Source: Microbispora triticiradicis
GTDB taxonomy: Bacteria; Actinomycetota; Actinomycetes; Streptosporangiales; Streptosporangiaceae
Direction of reading: 5' to 3'
Assembly (NCBI GenBank): GCA_003260025.2
Contig: QFZU02000142.1
Location: forward strand, 1-51,433
Length of the DNA: 51,433 bases
Shown here: piece after piece, positions 22,984-30,663 of the stretch
Numbering within the stretch: position 1 is the first letter of the stretch
Layout of the letters: each line of letters starts with the position of its first letter
Translations under genes and position numbers: made by a program
The notes under the pieces: model-generated
Database searches by the model: none
Told to the model about the DNA's origin: nothing
What the model saw: only the letters and a program-made list of their open reading frames with translations

Positions 22984-23823
22984 GTGAGGCTTGGAGTCGT
23001 CTTCGACCGCGACCTCCCGCCGGAGTCGCTCCCCCGGTTCGCCCGGGAACTCGACGGCACCGCGGTCTCCGACCTGTGGGTGGTGGAGGACCTCGGCTGG
23101 ACGGGCGCGATCTCCTCGGCGGCCACGGCGCTGGCCGTGACCACACGCCTGCGCGTGGGCATCGGCATCACCCCGGCGCCCCTGCGCAATCCCATGCTGC
23201 TGGCGATGGAGCTGGCCAACCTGGCCCGCCTCCATCCCGGGCGGCTGGCCGCCGGGATCGGGCACGGAGTGCAGGCGTGGATGCGTCAGGCAGGCGCCGC
23301 CGCCTCGTCACCGCTGTCGTTGCTGGAGGAGACGATCACGTCCGTACGGGCGCTGCTGCGCGGCGAGACCGTCACCCTGCACGGACGCGAGGTGCGCCTG
23401 GACGGCGTCCGCCTCGTCCACCCGCCGGCCGAGCCGCCGCCCGTCCTCGCCGGAGTGGTGAGCCCCCGCTCCCTGGCCCTGTCGGGCCGGGTGGCCGAGG
23501 GCACGATCCTCCCCGAAGGGCTCGGCCCGGAGCGGCTGCGTTCGGTCATCGAGCACGTCGGCGCGACCGGTGATCACGAAGTGGTGGCGTTCGTCTACCT
23601 CTGCGTCGGCGACGACGCACGCGAGGTCATGCGGCCCGCGGCGGAGCAGCAGGCGGCGTTCCTGCGGGTCGCGCCGGAGGAGGTCGCCATGGCGGTGGGT
23701 TCCCCGCAGGAGGCGTCCGCGCACGTCAGGGCGTTGTGGCAGGCGGGCGTGACCACGGTCGCCGTCCGCCCCGTGGGCGCCGACCCGCTCTCCCACGTCC
23801 GCGAGCTCCTGTCGGCCCTCTGA
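22984..23823 (+). CDS. Luciferase-like (LLM) flavin/F420-dependent oxidoreductase
   Basis: 279 residues with the TIM-barrel LLM pattern: MRLGVVFDRDLP at the first strand, a central LRVGIGITPAPLRNPMLLAMELANLARLHPGRLAAGIGHG, and a C-terminal segment like ...VGSPQEASAHVRALWQAGVTTVAVRPVG. Members use F420 or FMN to oxidise or reduce small molecules; substrate and cofactor cannot be set here. GTG 22984 is chosen because it opens the first beta strand and has GGAGGG seven bases upstream. No partner gene is obvious. Confidence 0.88.
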   Translation: MRLGVVFDRDLPPESLPRFARELDGTAVSDLWVVEDLGWTGAISSAATALAVTTRLRVGIGITPAPLRNPMLLAMELANLARLHPGRLAAGIGHGVQAWMRQAGAAASSPLSLLEETITSVRALLRGETVTLHGREVRLDGVRLVHPPAEPPPVLAGVVSPRSLALSGRVAEGTILPEGLGPERLRSVIEHVGATGDHEVVAFVYLCVGDDAREVMRPAAEQQAAFLRVAPEEVAMAVGSPQEASAHVRALWQAGVTTVAVRPVGADPLSHVRELLSAL

Positions 23824-23909
23824 CCCGGGAGCGACCCCCTCACCCGCGGCTCCGCACGGGCGGCATGGGCGGATGCCCGGGAGGTCGGCGGATCGGGCAG
23901 AGTTGAGGC

Positions 23910-24407
23910 GTGGACGTCCCGACCCTCCGACCCCCTCGGCACCGCGTGAGCCGCACCGCCATCTGGTACTGGGCCGCGCGGGCCGCTCTGGGCTGGCTCA
24001 TCCTCCTCGCGGCCCAGGTGATCTGGCTGGTGGCCGACGATGCGGGCGTGCCTCTCTCCGCGCACGTCATCGGCCTCGCCGCGACCGCCGTCGTCGCGGC
24101 GGCGCACGTCACGCTCATGCCGCTGTGGCGTTACCGGGTGCACCGCTGGGAGGCCACCCCGGCGGCGGTGTTCACGCAGTCGGGCTGGTTCCGGCAGGAG
24201 TGGCGCATCGCCCCCGTCTCCCGCATCCAGACGGTGGACAGCGAGCGCGGCCCGCTGGAGCAGCTCTTCCGCCTCGCCAACGTCACCGTCACCACGGCCT
24301 CGGCCGCCGGTCCCATCAAGGTCGGCGGTCTCGACCGGGACACGGCCCAGCGCCTGGTCGCCGAGCTCACCGCCAACGCGCAGGCGACGGCGGGCGACGC
24401 GACATGA
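23910..24407 (+). CDS. Bacterial PH-domain membrane protein (YdbS-like)
   Basis: 165 residues from GTG 23910. Two hydrophobic segments (about 24-45 and 52-73) precede a bPH2 domain: YRVHRWEATPAAVFTQSGWFRQEWRIAPVSRIQTVDSERGPLEQLFRLANVTVTTAS, the typical YdbS sequence. Its stop overlaps the start of the next gene (ATGA), a YdbT-like protein with several such domains. The pair is common across bacteria and in Bacillus is linked to envelope stress or bacteriocin resistance. Confidence 0.88.
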   Translation: MDVPTLRPPRHRVSRTAIWYWAARAALGWLILLAAQVIWLVADDAGVPLSAHVIGLAATAVVAAAHVTLMPLWRYRVHRWEATPAAVFTQSGWFRQEWRIAPVSRIQTVDSERGPLEQLFRLANVTVTTASAAGPIKVGGLDRDTAQRLVAELTANAQATAGDAT

Positions 24408-26044
24408 GCGGCTCGGTGAGCGGCTCGATGACCGGTCCCGTAAGCGGCCCGGCCCCGACCGACTGGCGGCGGCTCAGCCCGCGGATGCTGCTGGTCCATC
24501 CGGTCCAGGAGGTCGTGCGGGCCGCCCCGGCGCTGCTCGGCCTGCTGGTGGCGGGAACGAGCAGCGGCGGGAAGGGCCACCTGTGGACCCTCGCGGGCGT
24601 CGGCCTGACGGTCCTGTTCGGCATGCTCCGCTGGTTCACCACGACGTACCGGATCTCCCCCGAGCACGTGCAGGTCAGGCGCGGGCTGCTGAACCGGAAG
24701 GTGCTGACCGTGCCCCGCGACCGGGTCCGCACCGTCGACGTCACCTCCCACGTGCTGCACCGCGTGCTCGGCCTGGCCCGGGTGGAGGTGGGGACGGGCA
24801 CCTCCGACCGCAGGCACGACAGCCGGCTCAAGCTCGACGCGCTGAGCGCCGCCGAGGCCGCCAACCTGCGCGTGGAACTGCTGCACCGCTCCCCCGCCGC
24901 CCAATCGACGGTGGCCCAGTCCTCCGCGGCCCAGTCCCCGGCGTCGCCGGTGCCGCCGCCCGCCGGGAGCACGCTAGCCGGGGAGACCGAACTCGCGCGG
25001 ATGCGTCCCGGGTGGGTCAGGTTCGGGCCGTTCACCATGTCCGGTCTGGTCACCGTGGGCGTCGTCGGCGGCTTCGTGTCCCGCCTGGTCTCGGAGGGGA
25101 ACATCGACCTCGACCGGGTGGGGCCGGTCCGGGAGACCTGGCGGTGGTTCAGCGCGATGTCGCTCGCGCTGGAGATCGCGACGGTGGTGCTCGTGCTCGT
25201 GGTGTTCGTGGGCGTCGCGTCCACGCTCGGCTACGTCCTGGCGTACGGGAACTTCCGGCTGACCCGGCACGCCGAGGGCACCCTGCACGTGACCCGGGGC
25301 CTGCTGACCAGGCGGGCCACCACCATCGAGGAACGGCGGCTGCGGGGGGTCGAGGTCGACGAGCCCCTGCTGCTGCGGGCCGTACGCGGAGCCCGGTTGT
25401 CCGCGGTGACGACCGGTCTGCGCTCGGGGCAGGGCGGCCAGCGCGGCGGCTCGATGCTGCTGCCGCCCGCGCCCCGCGTGGAGGCCGCCGCGGTGGCCCG
25501 GCTCGTGCTGTCCCACGCGCCCGGCGCCACCGGCCCGGCACCCCTCACCGCGCCCTTCCCCGAGCCCCTGACCGCGCCCCTCATCCCGCACGGGCCCGCA
25601 GCGCTGCGCCGCCGGTTCACCCGCGCGTTCGGCGTGCACGTGCCGATCCTGGTCGCGCTGCTCCTGTTGTGGGCGCTGGGCGAGCCGCCCCTGTGGCCCT
25701 GGCTCACCGCCGCCGCCCTGCTACCGGTGACGGCGCTGCTCGCCGCCGACCGCTACCGATCCCTCGGACACGCCCTGACCTCGGGATATCTGGTGACCCG
25801 GTGGGGCTCGCTCGTCCGCCGCCGGGTCGTGCTGCGGTGCGACGGCGTCATCGGCTGGACCGTCGAGCGGTCGTTCTTCCAGCGGCGGGCGGGCCTCGCC
25901 ACGCTGACGGCGACCACCGCGGCGGGCGGGCAGAGCTACCAGGTGCGCGACGTCGAACTCGCCGAGGCGCTGCGCCTGGCCACCGCGGGCACCCCCGGCC
26001 TGCTCGACCCGTTCCTGCAACGTGCCGGTTCTGTCAGCCAATAG
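24404..26044 (+). CDS. Multi-PH-domain membrane protein (YdbT-like)
   Basis: 546 residues. Three bPH2 segments can be seen: YRISPEHVQVRRGLLNRKVLTVPRDRVRTVDVTSHVLHRVLGLARVEVGTGT (about 80-140), FRLTRHAEGTLHVTRGLLTRRATTIEERRLRGVEV (about 280-320), and TSGYLVTRWGSLVRRRVVLRCDGVIGWTVERSFFQRRAGLATLTATT (about 460-510). Paired hydrophobic helices stand before each. An Ala/Ser/Pro-rich stretch lies around 165-190. Translationally coupled to the YdbS-like gene; the two probably form one membrane complex. Confidence 0.87.
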   Translation: MSGSVSGSMTGPVSGPAPTDWRRLSPRMLLVHPVQEVVRAAPALLGLLVAGTSSGGKGHLWTLAGVGLTVLFGMLRWFTTTYRISPEHVQVRRGLLNRKVLTVPRDRVRTVDVTSHVLHRVLGLARVEVGTGTSDRRHDSRLKLDALSAAEAANLRVELLHRSPAAQSTVAQSSAAQSPASPVPPPAGSTLAGETELARMRPGWVRFGPFTMSGLVTVGVVGGFVSRLVSEGNIDLDRVGPVRETWRWFSAMSLALEIATVVLVLVVFVGVASTLGYVLAYGNFRLTRHAEGTLHVTRGLLTRRATTIEERRLRGVEVDEPLLLRAVRGARLSAVTTGLRSGQGGQRGGSMLLPPAPRVEAAAVARLVLSHAPGATGPAPLTAPFPEPLTAPLIPHGPAALRRRFTRAFGVHVPILVALLLLWALGEPPLWPWLTAAALLPVTALLAADRYRSLGHALTSGYLVTRWGSLVRRRVVLRCDGVIGWTVERSFFQRRAGLATLTATTAAGGQSYQVRDVELAEALRLATAGTPGLLDPFLQRAGSVSQ

Positions 26045-26085
26045 CATGTGATGTCCGATAAGACCGATTGACTGCCAGGAGTGGG

Positions 26086-27099
26086 ATGAGCCGCTACGGC
26101 CAGATGTTCGGCCCCGACATCACCTTCCTCGGGGTCGAGCGCTGCGACCTCGACGACCCGGCCGGTTACGCGGGAGCCGACGTCGTGATCCTGGGCGCGC
26201 CCTTCGACGGCGGCACCTCGCACCGCCCGGGGGCCCGCTTCGGCCCGAACGCCATCCGCCAGACGTGCTATCTCCCCCACGACGGCTCCCGGCCGAGCCT
26301 GGCGCTGCGCGTGGACGCCCTCAGGGACCTGCGCGTGCTGGACGCCGGGGACGTGGAGACCTACGCCGGCGACATCGAGGGCAGCCTGCGCGCGATCGAG
26401 GACGCCGTCGCCCGTATCGCGGCCTCCGGGGCCGTTCCCGTCGTCCTCGGCGGCGACCACACGATCGCCCTGCCCGACGCGACCGGCGTGGCGCGGCACC
26501 ACGGCTTCGGCCGCGTCTCCATGATCCACTTCGACGCGCACGCGGACACCGGCGACATCGAGTTCGGCCACCTGCACGGCCACGGGCAGCCGATGCGGCG
26601 GCTGATCGAGTCGGGCGCGATCCGGGGGGACCGCTTCCTGCAGATCGGCCTGCGCGGCTACTGGCCCGGCCCCGAGATCCTCGACTGGATGGCCGGTCAG
26701 CGGATGCGGTCGTACGAGATGACGGAGATCGTCGCCAGAGGGCTCGACGAGTGCCTCACCGAGGCGTACGCGATCGCGCTCGACGACTGCGACGGGGTCT
26801 ACCTGTCGGTCGACGTGGACGTCTGCGACCCCGGCCACGCGCCGGGCACCGGCACGCCCGAGCCGGGCGGCCTGTCGGCCCGCCAGCTTCTCGACGCCGT
26901 CCGCAGGACCTGTTACGAGCTGCCGGTCGTCGGGCTGGAGATCGTCGAGGTGGCCCCGCCGTACGACCACGCGGACATCACGGCCTACCTCGGCAACCGG
27001 GTCGTCCTAGAGGCGCTGTCGGCCATCGCCCGGCGCCGCAGGGACGCCGCCGAGGGCACCCGCTGGGACCCCAGGCGTCCCCTCCTCGACGGACGCTGA
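26086..27099 (+). CDS. Agmatinase/guanidino-acid ureohydrolase family enzyme
   Basis: 337 residues. The binuclear manganese site of ureohydrolases is intact: H125 in GGDHT, D150/H152/D154 in DAHADT, and D243/D245 in DVDVCDP. APFDGGTSHRPGARFGPNAIR is the N-terminal signature of the agmatinase/guanidinobutyrase branch; true arginases differ there. It should release urea from a guanidino compound; the substrate cannot be set from sequence. ATG 26086 has AGGAG four bases upstream and is preferred to the in-frame TTG at 26068. No polyamine genes are adjacent. Confidence 0.9.
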   Translation: MSRYGQMFGPDITFLGVERCDLDDPAGYAGADVVILGAPFDGGTSHRPGARFGPNAIRQTCYLPHDGSRPSLALRVDALRDLRVLDAGDVETYAGDIEGSLRAIEDAVARIAASGAVPVVLGGDHTIALPDATGVARHHGFGRVSMIHFDAHADTGDIEFGHLHGHGQPMRRLIESGAIRGDRFLQIGLRGYWPGPEILDWMAGQRMRSYEMTEIVARGLDECLTEAYAIALDDCDGVYLSVDVDVCDPGHAPGTGTPEPGGLSARQLLDAVRRTCYELPVVGLEIVEVAPPYDHADITAYLGNRVVLEALSAIARRRRDAAEGTRWDPRRPLLDGR

Positions 27100-27126
27100 C
27101 CCGCTCCATCTGATAGTCATGGCCGG

Positions 27127-28092
27127 GTGACGCGATCGAGAACCGCCGCACCCACGGCCGCATCGACTGCCTTGGCCGTCGTGCTCACGGCGCTCCTGAC
27201 GGCCTGCTCGGCGAACGGCACCCCCGCGGCCGCCACCACCACGACCGCCGCGACCACCGCGAAGCCGGCGCCCCAGGCGGCCGCGCGAGCAGCCGCGCGG
27301 TCGTCAGTGCGGTCGTCGGCGAAACCGGTGCGGGTGCCGGCCGGGGTCACGGCGGGATACTCGATGGTGGACCTGGCGACCGGCAGGACCGTCGCGCAGC
27401 ATCTGGCGCACCACCGGTTCCGGTCGGCGTCGGTGGTCAAGATCCTCATCGCGACCGACTACCTGGAGCGGCACCGGGGCGCGATCCCCGCCCGGGACAG
27501 GGCGCTGCTGACGCCCATGCTCCGCGGCAGCGACGACGACGCCGCCACCGCCCTGTGGCGGCGCGGGGGTCAGGGCGAGATCGTCCGGCGGATGGCGCGC
27601 CGGATCGGCCTGTCCGAAACCTCCCCGCCGCCCGCGGCCAAACCCGGCTTCTGGGGCTACACCGCCATCAGCGCGGCCGACATCGCGCTCGTCTACCGAT
27701 ATCTGCTGAAGCGGGCCGAACCCCGCGTCCGCGACTTCGTCCTGGGCAACCTGCGCCAGGCCTGGCGGTGCGCGAGCGACGGCTTCGACCAGTACTTCGG
27801 CATTCCCCGCGCCGTCCCCCGGCCCTGGGCGATCAAGCAGGGATGGTCCGGGTACGGCTCGGTGCCCCCGGTCCGGTGCGCCCGCGCGAAGACCGCGTCA
27901 TACCGTATCGGGCCGGTCACGATGGGCCGCGAACCGGTTGATTTCGGCCGTCCGGTGCTCCACACTACAGGCGTGATCAGCGACCGGCTGATCATGGTCG
28001 TGCTCACCCTGCAGCCCTCGGGGGCGTCCTTCGCGAAGTCGGCCGAACGGGTGACGAAGCTGGCGAGAGACCTCTATCTCAGCGTCACCTAG
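27127..28092 (+). CDS. Beta-lactamase-fold serine hydrolase, lipoprotein
   Basis: 321 residues from GTG 27127. A lipobox LTAC (Cys27) is followed by an Ala/Thr/Arg linker and a class-A-like core: catalytic SVVK with Ser102 and Lys105, an SDD triad in LRGSDDDAATALW, and KQGWSG at the position of the KTG box. The KTG variant and lack of a clear class-A Glu166 loop make real beta-lactamase activity doubtful; similar actinobacterial lipoproteins are of unknown function. The gene directly precedes the mre cluster on the same strand with a 95-bp gap. Confidence 0.85.
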   Translation: MTRSRTAAPTAASTALAVVLTALLTACSANGTPAAATTTTAATTAKPAPQAAARAAARSSVRSSAKPVRVPAGVTAGYSMVDLATGRTVAQHLAHHRFRSASVVKILIATDYLERHRGAIPARDRALLTPMLRGSDDDAATALWRRGGQGEIVRRMARRIGLSETSPPPAAKPGFWGYTAISAADIALVYRYLLKRAEPRVRDFVLGNLRQAWRCASDGFDQYFGIPRAVPRPWAIKQGWSGYGSVPPVRCARAKTASYRIGPVTMGREPVDFGRPVLHTTGVISDRLIMVVLTLQPSGASFAKSAERVTKLARDLYLSVT

Positions 28093-28120
28093 CGGCCCGC
28101 TTTCGTGCGGATGTGTTCTG

Positions 28121-28176
28121 TTTCAGAGGCGGGGGCGGCGGGCAGCGATCACGCGTGCTCTCCCTCCTCTCTGAAA
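28121..28176 (+). promoter_or_regulatory. Long-range hairpin in the mreB upstream region
   Basis: TTTCAGAG (28121-28128) pairs with CTCTGAAA (28169-28176). G-rich sequence beyond the left arm faces C/T-rich sequence before the right arm, so the stem can extend. It ends 11 bp before mreB and could serve as the upstream gene's terminator or as leader RNA structure. Confidence 0.35.
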
Positions 28177-28187
28177 GCTGGTCGCCG

Positions 28188-29222
28188 ATGGGTTTCCCGT
28201 GGGGATTGCTCGGCCGGGACATGGCGGTCGACCTCGGTACGGCCAACACGCTGGTGTACGTGCGCAAGAAGGGCGTCGTCCTGGACGAGCCCTCGGTCGT
28301 GGCGATCAACCTGCACAGCGACCGGATCGTGGCCGTCGGGACCGCCGCGAAGGAGATGATCGGGCGGACCCCGCCCCACATCGCGACTCTGCGCCCACTC
28401 AAGGACGGCGTGATCGCCGACCTCGACGCCGCCGAGCGCATGCTGCGGCACTTCATCCAGCTCGCGCACCGGAACCGCTACCTGGCCAAGCCCCGCGTCG
28501 TCGTCGCCGTGCCGAGCGGCACCACCAGCGTCGAGCAGCGCGCGGTCCGCGAGGCGGCGTACGAGGCGGGCGCCCGGCGCGTCCACATCATCGAGGAGCC
28601 CATGGCGGCCGCGATCGGCGCGGGCCTCAACGTGGGCGACACGACCGGCAACATGGTCGTGGACATCGGCGGCGGGACCACCGAGGTCGCGATCGTCTCG
28701 CTCGGCGGGGTGGTCGTGTCGAAGTCGGTGCGGGTCGGCGGCGACGAACTCGACGAGGCGATCGTCAACTACGTCAAGAAGGAACACTCCCTCCTGCTCG
28801 GCGAGCGCACGGCCGAGCACATCAAGATCACCATGGGCAGCGCGCGGCCGGGCGGCGACGACACGACGACGCAGCCGATCCGGGGCCGCGACCTGGTCAC
28901 CGGTCTGCCCAAGACGGCGACGATCACCAGGGGCCAGGTCAGGGAGGCCATCGAGGACCAGGTCCAGACGATCGTCGACGCCGTCCAGACCACGCTGGAC
29001 CAGTGCCCGGCCGAGCTCGCGGGCGACCTGCTCGACAACGGGATCGTGCTGACCGGGGGCGGGGCGCTGCTCGAAGGCCTCGCCGGGCGGCTCGAAGAGG
29101 CGGTCGGCATGCCGATCCACCTCGTCGACCAGCCGCTCCAGTCGGTCGTGCTGGGCGCGGGCCGCTGCACCGAGCGGTTCGACGACATGCGGGACGTGTT
29201 CCTCCCCGAAACCCGCAGATGA
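28188..29222 (+). CDS. mreB: Rod-shape actin homologue MreB
   Basis: 344 residues with the full MreB signature: DLGTANTLVYVRKKGVVLDEPSVVAIN (phosphate-1), MVVDIGGGTTEVAIVSLGG (phosphate-2), and GIVLTGGGALLEGL (adenosine). It forms membrane-associated filaments that guide wall synthesis; in mycelial actinobacteria it is tied mainly to sporulation and wall integrity. ATG 28188 gives the usual short N-terminus. Its TGA overlaps the mreC ATG. Confidence 0.96.
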   Translation: MGFPWGLLGRDMAVDLGTANTLVYVRKKGVVLDEPSVVAINLHSDRIVAVGTAAKEMIGRTPPHIATLRPLKDGVIADLDAAERMLRHFIQLAHRNRYLAKPRVVVAVPSGTTSVEQRAVREAAYEAGARRVHIIEEPMAAAIGAGLNVGDTTGNMVVDIGGGTTEVAIVSLGGVVVSKSVRVGGDELDEAIVNYVKKEHSLLLGERTAEHIKITMGSARPGGDDTTTQPIRGRDLVTGLPKTATITRGQVREAIEDQVQTIVDAVQTTLDQCPAELAGDLLDNGIVLTGGGALLEGLAGRLEEAVGMPIHLVDQPLQSVVLGAGRCTERFDDMRDVFLPETRR

Positions 29223-30112
29223 GGACGGCAGGTCACCCAGGTCGCCCCGGTCGCCGGGTGCCCGTGCTGCTGGCGCTCGCCGCCGTCGCGCTGATCGCGG
29301 CAGACACGGTGATCCCGCTGGACCCCCTGCGGGCGTTCGGGTCGGCCGTCTACGGCGGGCTGGAGGACGCGGCGTCCTCCAGCGTCCGCTGGGCGTCGGG
29401 CGCGGGCCGCCTGGAGGACCTCGAACGGGAGAACACCCGGCTGCGCGCCGAACTGCTCGCCGCCCGCCGGGCCACCCCGCCCCCGGCCGAGGGGAACGGC
29501 TATCAGGTCGTCTCGGCCCACGCCGTCGGCTTCGGCCGGGACGGCACCGTCACGATCGACGCCGGCGCCGACGCCGGGGTGACCCCCGACATGACGGTCT
29601 TCGACGCCGACGGGCTGGTCGGCCGGGTCCTGCGGACCGGCCCGGGGACGGCGACGGTGCAGCTCGCCACCGCCTCCGGCGCCTCCGTCGGCGCCCGCCT
29701 GGAGGGCTCGCGGGAGGTCGGCCTGGTGACCGGCGTCCCCGAGCACGGCCTGCTGCGGCTGGGCCTGCTCAATCCTTCGGCCGACGTGAAGCCGGGCGAC
29801 CGGGTGGTGACGCTGGGCTCGCGCGACCTGCGGCCCTTCGTGCCGGACGTGCCGATCGGCACCGTCGTCACGGTCGAGCCGGCGGCGGACGCCCTGACCA
29901 GGACCGCGCTCGTGCGCCCCTTCGCACGGTTCACCGCGCTGGAGAACGTCACGGTGGTCCTCGGGCCGCTGCCGGACGCCCCGGCCGTCACGGACACCTC
30001 CACGAAGGAGCCCGAGAAGAAGTCCGAGAAGACCAATAAGTCCAAGAAGTTGAAGAAAAAGAAGAAAGCGAAGAAGAAGGACACGTCCAGGCACGCGGAG
30101 GGGGCGCGATGA
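29219..30112 (+). CDS. mreC: Rod-shape protein MreC with a lysine-rich C-terminal tail
   Basis: 297 residues. One membrane helix (about 15-33), a coiled-coil segment (LEDLERENTRLRAELLAARR), then the two beta-barrel halves of MreC with GRDGTVTIDAGADAGVTPDMTVFDADGLVGRV and PGDRVVTLGSRDLRPFVPDVPIGTV. The core ends near residue 250. The tail from 263 to 287 holds 15 Lys in 25 residues and is outside the family domain; it should face the wall side of the membrane. Start and stop are coupled to mreB and mreD. Confidence 0.95.
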   Translation: MRTAGHPGRPGRRVPVLLALAAVALIAADTVIPLDPLRAFGSAVYGGLEDAASSSVRWASGAGRLEDLERENTRLRAELLAARRATPPPAEGNGYQVVSAHAVGFGRDGTVTIDAGADAGVTPDMTVFDADGLVGRVLRTGPGTATVQLATASGASVGARLEGSREVGLVTGVPEHGLLRLGLLNPSADVKPGDRVVTLGSRDLRPFVPDVPIGTVVTVEPAADALTRTALVRPFARFTALENVTVVLGPLPDAPAVTDTSTKEPEKKSEKTNKSKKLKKKKKAKKKDTSRHAEGAR

Positions 30113-30663
30113 GGGCGGTCATCCTCTCCGTGCTGCTCGTCCTCGCCGCGCCGGTTCTCCAGGTCACCGTGGTCAACGGGTGGGCGCTTCCCGGGGGAGT
30201 GCCCGACCTCGTGCTGATCTGCGTCATCGCACTCGTGCCGCTCCTGCGGACCAGGGCTGTCGCGGGCGCGGGGCCGGGCACCGGGGCCGGGGCGCTCCTG
30301 GGGTTCGCCGCGGGCCTGGCCGCCGACGTCGCCCCGCCCGCCGACCACACCATCGGACGGCTCGCGCTGGTGCTGTGCCTGGCCGGCTGGGCGGCCATGC
30401 GGATCCCCGCCGACGACGGGGCCGCGCGCCGTGTCGCGGGCGCCGCCCTCGTGGCCCTCGGCGCGTCACTCGCCGAGGGCGTGCTCGCGGCCCTGCTGGA
30501 CGGGACCCCCTGGGCCTCCGCGCTCGCCCCCGGCGCGATCGCCTGGACCACCGGCGGCGCCGCACTCGTGACGGCCGGGCTCGCCCTCCTCCCCCGGCGC
30601 CGGTCCTTCGGACGGGTGCCGGCCTCCCGCCCCCTGTACCCGCGCGGGGGACGGCGTGCGTAG
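30109..30663 (+). CDS. mreD: Rod-shape membrane protein MreD
   Basis: 184 residues, mostly hydrophobic, with five or so membrane segments, and GGVPDLVLICVIALV near the N-terminus and GFAAGLAADVAPPADHTIGRLAL in the middle as in MreD. It links MreC to the elongation synthase. Its ATG overlaps mreC and its stop overlaps the PBP2 start by 8 bp. The Ala/Gly-rich composition weakens family matching, but context makes it secure. Confidence 0.9.
   Translation: MRAVILSVLLVLAAPVLQVTVVNGWALPGGVPDLVLICVIALVPLLRTRAVAGAGPGTGAGALLGFAAGLAADVAPPADHTIGRLALVLCLAGWAAMRIPADDGAARRVAGAALVALGASLAEGVLAALLDGTPWASALAPGAIAWTTGGAALVTAGLALLPRRRSFGRVPASRPLYPRGGRRA

Noticed and set aside
27127..28092. Functional class A beta-lactamase
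   Set aside because: SxxK is present but the KTG box is KQG and the Glu166 loop is not apparent, so only the fold is claimed.
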